Positions 8,512-17,028 of a DNA stretch of 62,814 nt are shown here, piece by piece. Made by a program: the position numbers and the translations under genes. The stretch lies in the NCBI RefSeq assembly GCF_001399975.1, contig NZ_LKBD01000027.1, positions 1 to 62,814 of the forward strand. The letters run 5' to 3'. The stretch comes from Pseudoalteromonas sp. P1-9 (GTDB lineage: Bacteria; Pseudomonadota; Gammaproteobacteria; Enterobacterales; Alteromonadaceae). Position 1 is the stretch's first letter, and each line of letters opens with the position of its first letter. The notes below the pieces were generated by a model. It was given only the letters and a program-made list of their open reading frames with translations. It was not told the DNA's origin and searched no databases.

Positions 8512-8549
8512 ACTGAATGGTAAAATTTTTTAAAATTTTACCATTCAGT
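8512..8549. terminator. 38-bp perfect palindrome after the methyltransferase gene
   Basis: Two 18-bp arms (ACTGAATGGTAAAATTTT and its exact complement) are separated by only 2 bp. It lies about 20 bp past the methyltransferase stop codon. It could be a bidirectional terminator, although the T-run is inside the stem and not after it. Confidence 0.5.
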
Positions 8550-8568
8550 CACAAACCCCTGATAAAAA

Positions 8569-9693
8569 TTAAGCACATCGTTCAAGTGTTTTTGAATCAG
8601 GTAACGTTATCAAACCTTCAGCGATCAGCGTTCCAATATGAGTTGCTAATTTTTCAGCGAAAATAGGCGGTACCGCATTCCCAATCTGCCTTGCAATATC
8701 CGTTTTATTTCCTTTAAAAATAAACTGATCACTAAAACTCATGATTCTTGCTGCTTCTCTATGAGTAATAGGTCTGTGCTGTTCAGGATGTAAGTACCTT
8801 CCTTTTTCTGGTTTAAAGAACTCAGTTCTAATAGTTACAGAGGGTCTATCCCACCATAGCCTTCCAAAAAGGTCTGTTCCCCCTGAAGGCTTATTTAACC
8901 AACAATTAGGTGTTAATTCAGGAGCATTTTTCTGAAGATCAAATCTATTTCCTCCAACAGGAACTGCCCTATACCTTTTCTTACTAAGCTCTGTCGGGTT
9001 TCTTGTGAAATGTAAATTGTATGGTGGTGGAACTTCCCTAATTTCAGTTCCTAAAGGTTCCTTTAAATCACCTATTGCAGACTTAACGTCTACCCAGTCC
9101 TTTAAATCAAGTTCTAAACTTAAATTCACATCAGGCTTTCTATGTGTAGGGTCGGGCAGGAAACCCATATTGGTATTTTTGAGTCTATTTTTTCTGACAC
9201 CAACTACAATCGCCCTTTTTCTAGTTTGTGCAACACCATAATCAGCCATGTTGACTTGAGAATATTGAACCTCAAATCCTAAAGTTTTCGCAGATTCCAA
9301 AATTTCTTCGAATTCTTTGGTTTTAAAAAGGTTTGCTACATTTTCCATAATAAATATCGATGCATCAGAAGCTCTCACAATATCCATATACGGCTTCCAA
9401 AGTTCACGCCTTTCATCTCCAACACGGTTCTTATTCAGAAGACTAAACCCTTGGCAAGGAGGACCTCCAACAACAATATCCGCTGATGGCACTTGTTCCT
9501 GATTTAACCATTCCTCGATATCCTGACACAGGGCTTTTTCACCAAAATTAGCTTTGTACGTTTCAACTGCGGCTTTGTCATTATCTATAGCAAAGACACT
9601 CTCGAAGCTAAATAGCTTGTTTTTCTTTAACGAGAGAAACCCGGAAGACATCCCTCCAGCTCCACAAAATAGATCTATTACTTTTATTTTCAA
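8569..9693 (-). CDS. DNA cytosine-5 methyltransferase
   Basis: The 374-residue enzyme carries the ordered C5-methyltransferase motifs: DLFCGAGGMSSGF (motif I, residues 7-19), GGPPCQGFS (motif IV, catalytic Cys80), ENV (motif VI), QTRKRAIVVG (motif VIII) and QIGNAVPP near the C-terminus (motif X). The target recognition region lies about 200-310, and its specificity cannot be read by eye. It is transcribed divergently from the HTH-HNH-ATPase genes across a 151-bp gap, a layout like a restriction-modification locus. It would protect host DNA against the neighbouring nuclease. Confidence 0.93.
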   Translation of the reverse strand: MKIKVIDLFCGAGGMSSGFLSLKKNKLFSFESVFAIDNDKAAVETYKANFGEKALCQDIEEWLNQEQVPSADIVVGGPPCQGFSLLNKNRVGDERRELWKPYMDIVRASDASIFIMENVANLFKTKEFEEILESAKTLGFEVQYSQVNMADYGVAQTRKRAIVVGVRKNRLKNTNMGFLPDPTHRKPDVNLSLELDLKDWVDVKSAIGDLKEPLGTEIREVPPPYNLHFTRNPTELSKKRYRAVPVGGNRFDLQKNAPELTPNCWLNKPSGGTDLFGRLWWDRPSVTIRTEFFKPEKGRYLHPEQHRPITHREAARIMSFSDQFIFKGNKTDIARQIGNAVPPIFAEKLATHIGTLIAEGLITLPDSKTLERCA

Positions 9694-9844
9694 TTCGTTA
9701 GCTCGGTGAAATTTTAATACCGGAATATTATCATGATTTGTTCAAAAATTCACTCTCATACTCGTTGCAATAATCTACTTTGGATTACCAAATCGAATGT
9801 TAACAACCTAATCTAGTTCCAGTTTAAAGCAACAGAGAACGTAG

Positions 9845-10123
9845 ATGGGAAATAAAATAGTTGGCACATCTGACGCACAAGAGCGGAATTTATTAGGACC
9901 ATTATTAAGGTCTGAAAGAAAAAAAAGAGAGCTATCCGCCGAAGAAATCGCAGCAAGAATTGAATTTGAAAATTCAAAATTTTCAATTGTCGTTTCTGCA
10001 AATCATCTACACAAAATTGAAAGACAAGAAAAGCCTCTATCGGACCTTATTTTATTTGCTTATCTCGAAGCTCTAAGCCTCCCTGTAACCGAATTCATCC
10101 AAAATCATAAGGAGCTTTTGTAA
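9845..10123 (+). CDS. small HTH protein, possible controller (C) protein
   Basis: The 92-residue product resembles an XRE-type helix-turn-helix protein: LGPLLRSERKKRELSAEEIAARI, then SANHLHKIERQEKPLS, then a helical tail. Many restriction-modification loci have such a controller that times nuclease expression. It is the first gene of the operon, and its stop overlaps the HNH start by one base (TAATG). It probably binds the shared promoter region between this operon and the methyltransferase, but no operator was identified with certainty. Confidence 0.7.
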   Translation: MGNKIVGTSDAQERNLLGPLLRSERKKRELSAEEIAARIEFENSKFSIVVSANHLHKIERQEKPLSDLILFAYLEALSLPVTEFIQNHKELL

Positions 10124-10692
10124 TGAGTGCTCGTAAAAGAATAGAAGAGCTTTTTTTAAATAACATCAGTAGAGTTATCACTAAAGAACAAATTTCAGAA
10201 GTTGCACAAATCAATGAATGGGCAAGAAGAGTCAGGGAGCTTAGAGATGAATTCGGGTATGAAATTAAAAGTCATAAAGATGAACAATCTTTAAAACCGG
10301 GAGAATATATTCTTCATAATCCAGTACCATCACCAAAAGCTAAAGAAAGAAAAATAAGCAAAGACCAATATTTTCGTATTCTTCATAGAGATGGCCATAA
10401 ATGCTTAAGCTGCGGAAGAACTCCAGTAGATAAACATCCTACAGACGAATCAAGAACTATCAAGTTAGTGGTCGATCATGTATATCCAATATCTGACGCT
10501 GAGAAGTACGCTATTGATCCTTATTCGGATGAAAATCTTCAAACACTTTGTGATTTTTGTAATGAAGGTAAGTGGAACAAATACTCAGGCAAGCTAGGAA
10601 AAGCAAAGATAAACTTAACCGCTATGGTTCGCCACGCACCTAGGAAAGATCAGTTAGAAGTTTTTGAAATGCTGAAAAAAGTATTTGGATAA
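10123..10692 (+). CDS. HNH endonuclease
   Basis: The 189-residue protein has an N-terminal helical or winged-helix-like part (about 1-80), then an HNH nuclease domain. The domain has a zinc-binding pair CLSCG, the catalytic-type VVDHVYPIS segment, and NLQTLCDFCNEGK carrying the second Cys pair and the Asn. It is most likely the restriction nuclease partner of the cytosine methyltransferase. An AGGAG lies just before its start. A Septu-type HNH (PtuB) is another possibility, because an ATPase gene follows by 4 bp. Confidence 0.85.
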   Translation: MSARKRIEELFLNNISRVITKEQISEVAQINEWARRVRELRDEFGYEIKSHKDEQSLKPGEYILHNPVPSPKAKERKISKDQYFRILHRDGHKCLSCGRTPVDKHPTDESRTIKLVVDHVYPISDAEKYAIDPYSDENLQTLCDFCNEGKWNKYSGKLGKAKINLTAMVRHAPRKDQLEVFEMLKKVFG

Positions 10693-10696
10693 TTAA

Positions 10697-12451
10697 ATGG
10701 ATTTTATGTTAACTCGCCCTTTAAAATCATACCCCAATTTTATTGAGGGAATTAGGTTTCCGTTATATAAAAAGTTAAAGCCTAACTTAGACATTAATTT
10801 CAGCTACCCTTTCACAGCTTTAGTTGGTCCAAACGGATGTGGCAAAACATCTGTTTTACATGCTCTCTTTGGTTGCCCAATTAAGCAGTCCACGTCGCAG
10901 TTCTGGTTTTCGACAGCTATGGATCCAATTGTGGAGGGTGATTCAAAATCTCCCAATCGATACATATATAGATATACGCCGAGCCATCTAAGTTCACCAG
11001 TCGAAGTATTAAAAATTAGAAGAGCTAGAGCTGGAAACCCTGACTATTGGGAACCTGACAAACCAAGAAAACAGGATGGTATGTTAGCTTTACCTGAAAA
11101 AATTTCTAAAAAAGACATGCCTTACAGAAGCGCTTCTCGGTGGAACCCTGTCAAAAAGAACGTGGTTTACATTGATTTTAGGTCGGAAATAAGTGCATTC
11201 GATAAATTTTTTAACTTTGGAACGTTTACAAAGGGTAAAACTATAAATTCAAAGCAGGATTATTTAAGAGTTCGTTCTAAGGCACTGCTGAGAGCGATAA
11301 ATAATAGTTTCTATACCTACCGAGGTCGTAAAGTTCAAGCCAAGTACCAGCTTGACGACGTCACTTTAAAAGTCTTATCTAAGATTTTAAATAAGGCATA
11401 TTCAGAGGCATTTGTTGTTGAGCATAACCTTTTTGATGCGCCGGGTTTTTCTATAATTTTTAAAGATAAACTGAATAGATATTCTGAAGCTGTTGCTGGC
11501 AGTGGAGAGGTAGCTATTGCTTCAGCAGTACTTAAGGTTATGAATGCTCCAAAAGGTTCGCTCATATTGATGGATGAACCTGAGGTATCTCTCCATCCAG
11601 CTGCGCAAAAAGAGCTTAGAGCATTTCTTTTGGAAAAAATAAATACAGAAGGGCACCAAATAATCGTATCAACTCATTCGAGGTACTTCATAGATGAATT
11701 ACCTCGTGGAGCAATTAAAGTATTTTACCAAACTCCAAATGGTGATTTTGACGTTATTAATGACGCTAGTTCTGAACAGGCATTTGTTCGAATTGGAGAA
11801 ACCATAGACAATAAAAAGGAAATTTTTGTCGAAGATGAGTTAATGAAGTTACTTGTAGAAAGAGCTGTCAAAATTATCGACGAGGATTTGTTAAATACTA
11901 TTGATGTTAAGGTACTTCCCGGAGGAGGTCCTCAAATTAAACAAACGATCCTGAGTGATATAGCTGTTACTGGTTCACAACAACGTTACGCACTGTTAGA
12001 TGGAGACCAAAAGTTACAAGTCACTAAAATTGAGACTGAGAATTTAACATCTAGCGACCTTAAGAATCTAGATCAGATTATTGTTAATTATATCGGTTGT
12101 GACGTTAAGTTTCCTCTTGATGGGGGTAATAAGCCTAATACTGAACAAAAGATAAAGTATCAACTTGCTGCTATCGAGGCGTATAACTCCAAATTCTATT
12201 TCTGCAACACAGAGATCCCTGAAGAACTAATTTGGAATTCAACAATACACATAGTGCCAACTTTATCGAATTATGATTCCGAACCTGATTACAAAAAGAA
12301 ATTTATTAAATTAACCTGCGATGCCCTAGATACTGACGATGTAACTTCTAGTGATATCTTACATGAACAGAAGCGCCTACTCTCTAAAATGTCTGGTCCA
12401 TTATGGAATGAATTTATAAATACAGTTAGACAAATAGTTACAACACCGTGA
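10697..12451 (+). CDS. OLD-like ATPase with C-terminal TOPRIM-like region
   Basis: The 584-residue protein begins with an ABC/SMC-type ATPase: Walker A GPNGCGKTS (residues 44-52), an SGSGEV signature-like segment, Walker B LILMDEPEVSLHP (D293, E294) and STHSRYF with the switch His. The second half has a TOPRIM-like pattern, with E379 in FVEDE and D435/D437 in LLDGDQ, as in OLD nucleases and GajA of the Gabija system (about 580 residues). It follows the HNH gene by 4 bp, so it is almost certainly part of the same operon. There is no UvrD-like helicase nearby, so this is not a standard Gabija. Its likely role is anti-phage defence with or beside the restriction enzyme. Confidence 0.85.
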   Translation: MDFMLTRPLKSYPNFIEGIRFPLYKKLKPNLDINFSYPFTALVGPNGCGKTSVLHALFGCPIKQSTSQFWFSTAMDPIVEGDSKSPNRYIYRYTPSHLSSPVEVLKIRRARAGNPDYWEPDKPRKQDGMLALPEKISKKDMPYRSASRWNPVKKNVVYIDFRSEISAFDKFFNFGTFTKGKTINSKQDYLRVRSKALLRAINNSFYTYRGRKVQAKYQLDDVTLKVLSKILNKAYSEAFVVEHNLFDAPGFSIIFKDKLNRYSEAVAGSGEVAIASAVLKVMNAPKGSLILMDEPEVSLHPAAQKELRAFLLEKINTEGHQIIVSTHSRYFIDELPRGAIKVFYQTPNGDFDVINDASSEQAFVRIGETIDNKKEIFVEDELMKLLVERAVKIIDEDLLNTIDVKVLPGGGPQIKQTILSDIAVTGSQQRYALLDGDQKLQVTKIETENLTSSDLKNLDQIIVNYIGCDVKFPLDGGNKPNTEQKIKYQLAAIEAYNSKFYFCNTEIPEELIWNSTIHIVPTLSNYDSEPDYKKKFIKLTCDALDTDDVTSSDILHEQKRLLSKMSGPLWNEFINTVRQIVTTP

Positions 12452-12453
12452 AA

Positions 12454-12474
12454 ATGGTGACAAAGTTGGTGACA
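12454..12474. repeat. GGTGACA double repeat near attR
   Basis: ATGGTGACAAAGTTGGTGAC nearly repeats the double copy beside the integrase (3189-3210), with the same 12-bp period. Its place just inside the right end fits an arm-type recombinase binding site. Confidence 0.6.
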
Positions 12475-12547
12475 AAAGATTTAATGCAAAAATAAAATCG
12501 ACAGTAAAGCAGTGTTTTAAAATGATTTAAATGAAAACAACAGCATT

Positions 12548-12568
12548 CAGATCCAAAACATCGAATAA
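12548..12568. repeat. attR: right attachment repeat
   Basis: This is the second copy of the yicC 3'-end segment, with two synonymous differences from attL. In frame it still encodes QIQNIE-stop, so it is a leftover tail of a yicC gene. The original yicC terminator follows at 12593. Confidence 0.85.
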
Positions 12569-12592
12569 ACTCTTTTTACATCTACTATATCG

Positions 12593-12625
12593 AAAAAGCC
12601 AATCGAACACCGATTGGCTTTTTTT
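12593..12625 (+). terminator. probable original yicC terminator
   Basis: A strong hairpin, AAAAAGCCAATCG and its complement with loop AACAC, is followed by a T-run. It follows attR, so before the insertion it would have directly followed yicC. Confidence 0.85.
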
Positions 12626-12739
12626 ATATTATTAATAAATCTTGCAATTTTTTCCTTAAAACCTCGCTCTAGCTATAAACGGGTCTAAACTTACTTTTAG
12701 CTCATAAAATCACTTTTCAACATTAACAATTAATTTGAA

Positions 12740-13423
12740 ATGAGCTTGGCATTGCATGGGGAAAATCTTTTGAGGTACTTATTACTTTTAATATCAGCGG
12801 TTACTACATTTAGTGAAGCTAATGCACTCGAGCTCACGGTGAACGTCGTTGATAAAAATAATAACGCTGTAAATAAAATCGTCGTATTTGTAACGCCAAA
12901 AGCTGGGGTCGCCGATTTACCAAGTAACAACCAGAAATTGGTCATTGATCAACAAGGTAAAAAATTTACGCCATATATTACCGTGATGCAAAAAGGGCAA
13001 AATGTTGTTTTCTCAAATAAGGATGATATTACCCATCATATTTACTCTGTGTCAGGTAAAAATCGATTTGAATTTAAGTTAAAAGCGGGTGATTCAAAGC
13101 ATATCTCTGATATGAATGCAGCCGAAGAGGTTGCAATGGGATGCAACATTCATGATTGGATGAGTGGTTATATATTGGTTGTCGACACACCATATTTTAC
13201 TAAAACAAACACAAACGGTAGCGCCGTATTTACAGTAAAAAAAACAGGCCAATATGATATTTCAGTTTGGCACCCTCAACTTGATACACCATCACATCAA
13301 ATAACCCAAAGCCATTTACTAAGCACAGATAAAAAAACACTGACATTAACCCTAACCAAACCGCTACTCCCCATTCCCAAACAAGTTGGGCAAGAAGAAT
13401 TTGAATTTTTAGAAGAGTACTAA
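12740..13423 (+). CDS. periplasmic cupredoxin-like protein
   Basis: The 227-residue exported protein has a signal peptide ending near residues 26-29. The type 1 copper ligands can be seen: a His in DITHHIYS, and Cys, His and Met in MGCNIHDWM, as in plastocyanin-like proteins and those annotated as methylamine utilization proteins. A beta-sandwich extension follows (NTNGSAVFTVKKTGQYDISVW). No strong ribosome binding site precedes the ATG. An in-frame TTG at 12770, preceded by GGGGAAAA, would give a neater signal peptide and may be the true start. It heads an operon with the GGDEF/EAL gene 6 bp downstream. Confidence 0.8.
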   Translation: MSLALHGENLLRYLLLLISAVTTFSEANALELTVNVVDKNNNAVNKIVVFVTPKAGVADLPSNNQKLVIDQQGKKFTPYITVMQKGQNVVFSNKDDITHHIYSVSGKNRFEFKLKAGDSKHISDMNAAEEVAMGCNIHDWMSGYILVVDTPYFTKTNTNGSAVFTVKKTGQYDISVWHPQLDTPSHQITQSHLLSTDKKTLTLTLTKPLLPIPKQVGQEEFEFLEEY

Positions 13424-13429
13424 TCAACT

Positions 13430-15787
13430 ATGAGACTTTTCAAAGTGCGCAGTTTACAAAGTAAAATTTTAATATTGTTCTTATTTTTACTATTGCTCGT
13501 GCAACTGGTTAGCTTCTACTTTACCTATCACACCAATGTAAAGCTTGAGAGTACCCAATTAAATAATCGTTTAAGCAATGCATCTAATATATTTGAAACA
13601 CAGTTTAATAATCGCCGCTATTACCTCTCAGCATTTGCTGAAACAGCAGCAAAAGACTACGGCCTAAAATCTGTATTAGACGAAGATACAAAAAGCTTTT
13701 TAGTTGCTTTAAATAATCATCGAAAACGCATTGATAGTGACCTTGCGATGGCAATCAATAGTGAAGGAATCGTTTTTGCGCAGCTAGTTACTTACACAAA
13801 CGATGATGGAATAGTAAAAGTGCGAGTGGGCAAAGGACAAGGTGAACCTTTTAGCCAACCCACCAGCTTTTTACAGCAAGAAACTGCACAACTGGTCTTT
13901 ATTGACGATTTACTTTATCAACTGAGCTTTGCACCTATTAAAAGTGGCTCTCGCATTGTTGGTTGGGTGGGTTTCGGTTATTTGATTAATAACGCACTTG
14001 CTAATGAACTCGCTACCTTGACCGATGTAAACATTGGGTTTGCCAGCTTTGATGGTAAGCATTACCAAGTGATTGCCAGCTCAGATGAAGATAATTACCC
14101 AATAAAAGCCGATGTATTTAAACGTATAATTGCCAATACAGAACATCAATATTTATATAACCGAATAGAACTTGGCAACACCGACAATGGGTATATTTCA
14201 GCGGTGCTTTTTGAGTCTCGTGCAGATTTATTAAAAAGCATTGATATCCAATGGCCCCGATTAGTATTGCTAGTTTTTATTACGGTGCTTTTATCGACGT
14301 TTGGCGCTATTGCCATTGCAAGAGGCATTACCCGCCCAATTAAAAGCCTGATAAGCCAAGTAAAATCAATTTCCAAAGGTAATTACGACGGTATCGTAAA
14401 TGTATCGGGTAGCCGAGAGTTAAAACAACTTTCGAATGAATTTAACGACATGACAAAAGCGATTATCTCGCGAGAGCAAACAATTAGCTTTCAAGCCTTT
14501 CATGACCAACTAACGCATTTACCTAATCGAAATGCACTTGTTACTGCAATAGAAAAACGTCAAACATCCAAGCATGACTTTTTAATTGTACAACTGAGTA
14601 TTTTAAGAGCGGAAGAAATCGCGGAAACCCTCGGTTATCAGGCGAGTGACTATGTCATCAATGAGGTTGCGAATCGTATCGAAAACACACAACATGACTT
14701 TGATTGTTATCACTTAGGTAACGAAAATTTTATACTTCTAATTGAAAACCAAAACATTGACGTATTAATCGACACATTGCAATCAGCATTAACAATGCAA
14801 TGCCAATTTCAAAACATTCATCTGCACCTTCAATTTACCTTTGGTGTTGTTATTGCGTCACAACACCCAAACTGTTCTGTGGCCGAGTTATTACAAAAAT
14901 CCAATGTGGCAATTCAACGCGCCAAAAACAACAAAAAAGCATTCCAAATTTATGACCCAATTTTTGATCAAAATGCCATTGAACGCCTGTTCTTAACTAA
15001 TAATTTACGAACAGCCATCGAACAAGACCAACTCACTCTGTTTTTTCAGCCAAAGCTTTCGTTAAAAACAATGGAGATAAGCCACGTTGAAGCCTTAGTA
15101 AGATGGCAACATCCTGAAAAAGGCTTAATTCCACCAGATAGTTTTATTGGCATTGCAGAAAAAACCGGGCAAATGGATGCATTAACTCGCTGGGTAACGA
15201 ATGCGGCAATTAATCAATATTTGGCGTGGCAATCAAATGGAATCCACATCAATATTGCGATAAATATTTCTGCCGAAAATATATTAGATAAGTCCTATCC
15301 AGATTATGTAATCTCGTTAAAACAGCAACATCAATTAACCGATTGCGCGATTACTTTAGAAGTTACCGAAGATGCCGTTGTGGATGATCCTGAAAAGGCA
15401 ACCGAAGTATTGAACTATCTGAATCAAAGCGGCTTTAAATTATCGATAGATGATTACGGCACGGGATATTCGTCACTCGCGCAATTAAAACAACTACCAG
15501 TGCAAGAGCTAAAAATAGATCGATCCTTCGTACAGCATTTGCTCGATAATGAAAATGATCAAATCATTGTTAAATCAACCATTGAACTTGCGCATAATAT
15601 GGGGTTATCGGTTGTTGCTGAAGGTATTGAAGACGAAGCCACATTACTATTTCTTCAATCTCAAGGATGTGAATTAGCACAAGGATACTTTATTAGTAAA
15701 CCATTACCCGCTCATGAATTTGAAGCATGGTTATCTCAATCTAACTATAAAAAACAGACAAAAACACATGCGAAAGTCCTTGATTAA
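13430..15787 (+). CDS. membrane GGDEF/EAL protein, probable c-di-GMP phosphodiesterase
   Basis: The 785-residue protein has a first membrane segment (about 10-33), a periplasmic sensor region (34-275), a second membrane segment (276-297), HAMP (about 298-350), a GGDEF domain (355-510) and an EAL domain (530-770). The GGDEF signature is degenerate: GNENF at 430-434. The EAL domain keeps its key parts: EALVRW at 554 and DDYGTGYSS at about 674. It therefore probably breaks down c-di-GMP, with the GGDEF part inactive or used for GTP binding. The periplasmic sensor may respond to the cupredoxin made just upstream, or to its ligand; this is inferred from the operon. Confidence 0.9.
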   Translation: MRLFKVRSLQSKILILFLFLLLLVQLVSFYFTYHTNVKLESTQLNNRLSNASNIFETQFNNRRYYLSAFAETAAKDYGLKSVLDEDTKSFLVALNNHRKRIDSDLAMAINSEGIVFAQLVTYTNDDGIVKVRVGKGQGEPFSQPTSFLQQETAQLVFIDDLLYQLSFAPIKSGSRIVGWVGFGYLINNALANELATLTDVNIGFASFDGKHYQVIASSDEDNYPIKADVFKRIIANTEHQYLYNRIELGNTDNGYISAVLFESRADLLKSIDIQWPRLVLLVFITVLLSTFGAIAIARGITRPIKSLISQVKSISKGNYDGIVNVSGSRELKQLSNEFNDMTKAIISREQTISFQAFHDQLTHLPNRNALVTAIEKRQTSKHDFLIVQLSILRAEEIAETLGYQASDYVINEVANRIENTQHDFDCYHLGNENFILLIENQNIDVLIDTLQSALTMQCQFQNIHLHLQFTFGVVIASQHPNCSVAELLQKSNVAIQRAKNNKKAFQIYDPIFDQNAIERLFLTNNLRTAIEQDQLTLFFQPKLSLKTMEISHVEALVRWQHPEKGLIPPDSFIGIAEKTGQMDALTRWVTNAAINQYLAWQSNGIHINIAINISAENILDKSYPDYVISLKQQHQLTDCAITLEVTEDAVVDDPEKATEVLNYLNQSGFKLSIDDYGTGYSSLAQLKQLPVQELKIDRSFVQHLLDNENDQIIVKSTIELAHNMGLSVVAEGIEDEATLLFLQSQGCELAQGYFISKPLPAHEFEAWLSQSNYKKQTKTHAKVLD

Positions 15788-17021
15788 AAGCCTTCTACCT
15801 ATTTCCCTTTTATGCATAAGCAGCCAGTTATTGGCCGTAGATGCAAATATAAAAGGGCTAATTGATTTAAGGGCTTATCATGTAACAAGCGATGATGGTA
15901 ATAGCTATTTATCCGGTGATTATGGAAAATTTCGCTTTGACGATGGCTTTGGAATAGCACTCGGACAGTTAGGTGCCAATCTTAATTTGGAATTTAATTC
16001 AACATGGTCTGCAACAGTAGTCGCTAACGCATTTGCTAACAAAGGTAATAGTGCCATTGGTATAACCGAAGGCTTTGTTAGTTACAAAGGCCTGCCCTCA
16101 AGTAATGGCTGGCGAATAAAATCAAAACTCGGTGTTTTCTATCCAACGATTAGTTTTGAAAATGTAGCTACTGCTTGGTCTACCCCCTATACATTAACCT
16201 CTAGCAGTTTAAATAATTGGGTTGGTGAGGAACTTCGAAATACCGGCATAAACCTATCACTTGAAAAGTTGGGGAAATTCTCAGGTTCAAAGCACAATTT
16301 TTCAGGCGATATTTCGCTTTTTAAAAACAACGATCCTGCGGGTGCAATGCTAGCATGGCACGGTTGGACTGTTGGTAGTCGCCAAACCTTGCTACATGAA
16401 AAATTAATTGTACAAGATTTCCCTGCACGCCAACAGAAACTCGCTGCACAAGCCGCTGAATCAGACCCTTTTTTAGAGCTTGATGACCGTTTTGGTTTGC
16501 ATGTTTCAGCCAATTGGAAGTACGCAAATAAACTTAGATTCAACTTAGGCTATTACGATAACTTTGCTAAAGAAGGCATTGTTGAAAATGGTCAGTACAC
16601 ATGGACAACAGAATTTATTCATTCAGCGTTGAAATACCGTTTTGCGAAAGAATGGGAAGTCATTGCCCAGTATATGAAAGGCAATACTTACATGACATCA
16701 CCATACCAAGAGAAAGTGGTCGATAATGATTTCGACAACGCATTTGTAATGCTACGTCATTTTTGGTCAAACCATCATATTGCAGCACGCTTTGAGCACT
16801 TTAATGTGGATGATTTAGATAACATTTGGGGTGATAACAACAACGAGCAAGGTAATGCTTTTTCACTCGCTTATCGCTATAAGCTCTCTAAACAATCATT
16901 TTTACTAACCGAGCTTAACTATATCGATTCAACACGCCCTTCGCGCTGGTACGTAAACCAAGCAGTAGATAAAAAAGAAAGCCAATATCAAATTGGTTAC
17001 CGCTATTACTTCAAACATTAA
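15768..17021 (+). CDS. outer-membrane porin-like protein
   Basis: The 417-residue protein has a signal peptide (MRKSLIKSLLPISLLCISSQ, then LLA before the cleavage site), followed by sequence rich in alternating hydrophobic and polar strands with many aromatic residues. It ends in YRYYFKH. This looks like an outer-membrane beta-barrel (porin or DUF-type), with no plug domain or TonB box. The start at 15768 overlaps the end of the GGDEF/EAL gene by 20 bp; the longer reading from 15714 lacks a signal peptide at its start. It probably belongs to the same three-gene operon. Its substrate is unknown. Confidence 0.75.
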   Translation: MRKSLIKSLLPISLLCISSQLLAVDANIKGLIDLRAYHVTSDDGNSYLSGDYGKFRFDDGFGIALGQLGANLNLEFNSTWSATVVANAFANKGNSAIGITEGFVSYKGLPSSNGWRIKSKLGVFYPTISFENVATAWSTPYTLTSSSLNNWVGEELRNTGINLSLEKLGKFSGSKHNFSGDISLFKNNDPAGAMLAWHGWTVGSRQTLLHEKLIVQDFPARQQKLAAQAAESDPFLELDDRFGLHVSANWKYANKLRFNLGYYDNFAKEGIVENGQYTWTTEFIHSALKYRFAKEWEVIAQYMKGNTYMTSPYQEKVVDNDFDNAFVMLRHFWSNHHIAARFEHFNVDDLDNIWGDNNNEQGNAFSLAYRYKLSKQSFLLTELNYIDSTRPSRWYVNQAVDKKESQYQIGYRYYFKH

Positions 17022-17028
17022 ACGTGAT

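Larger units (their letters stand above)
3064..12568. mobile_element. integrative mobilizable island in yicC (about 9.5 kb)
   Basis: The boundaries are the attL and attR repeats. The cargo is a tyrosine integrase, an AlpA/RdfM-like small DNA-binding protein, a probable relaxase, unknown ORFs and a restriction/defence-like module. The interior is visibly richer in A and T than the flanking genes. A hairpin terminator lies just after attR (12593-12625), where the original yicC terminator should be. SXT/R391-mobilized islands (MGIs) are known at this site. This element differs because it seems to have its own relaxase gene. Confidence 0.85.

Noticed and set aside
10697..12451. Calling the ATPase gene GajA of a Gabija system
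   Set aside because: Length and parts fit, but no UvrD-like helicase (GajB) gene is nearby and the partner is an HNH nuclease.
10123..12451. Calling the HNH and ATPase pair a Septu system
   Set aside because: In Septu the ATPase gene comes first and lacks a TOPRIM-like part. A methyltransferase and an HTH gene also belong to this set.
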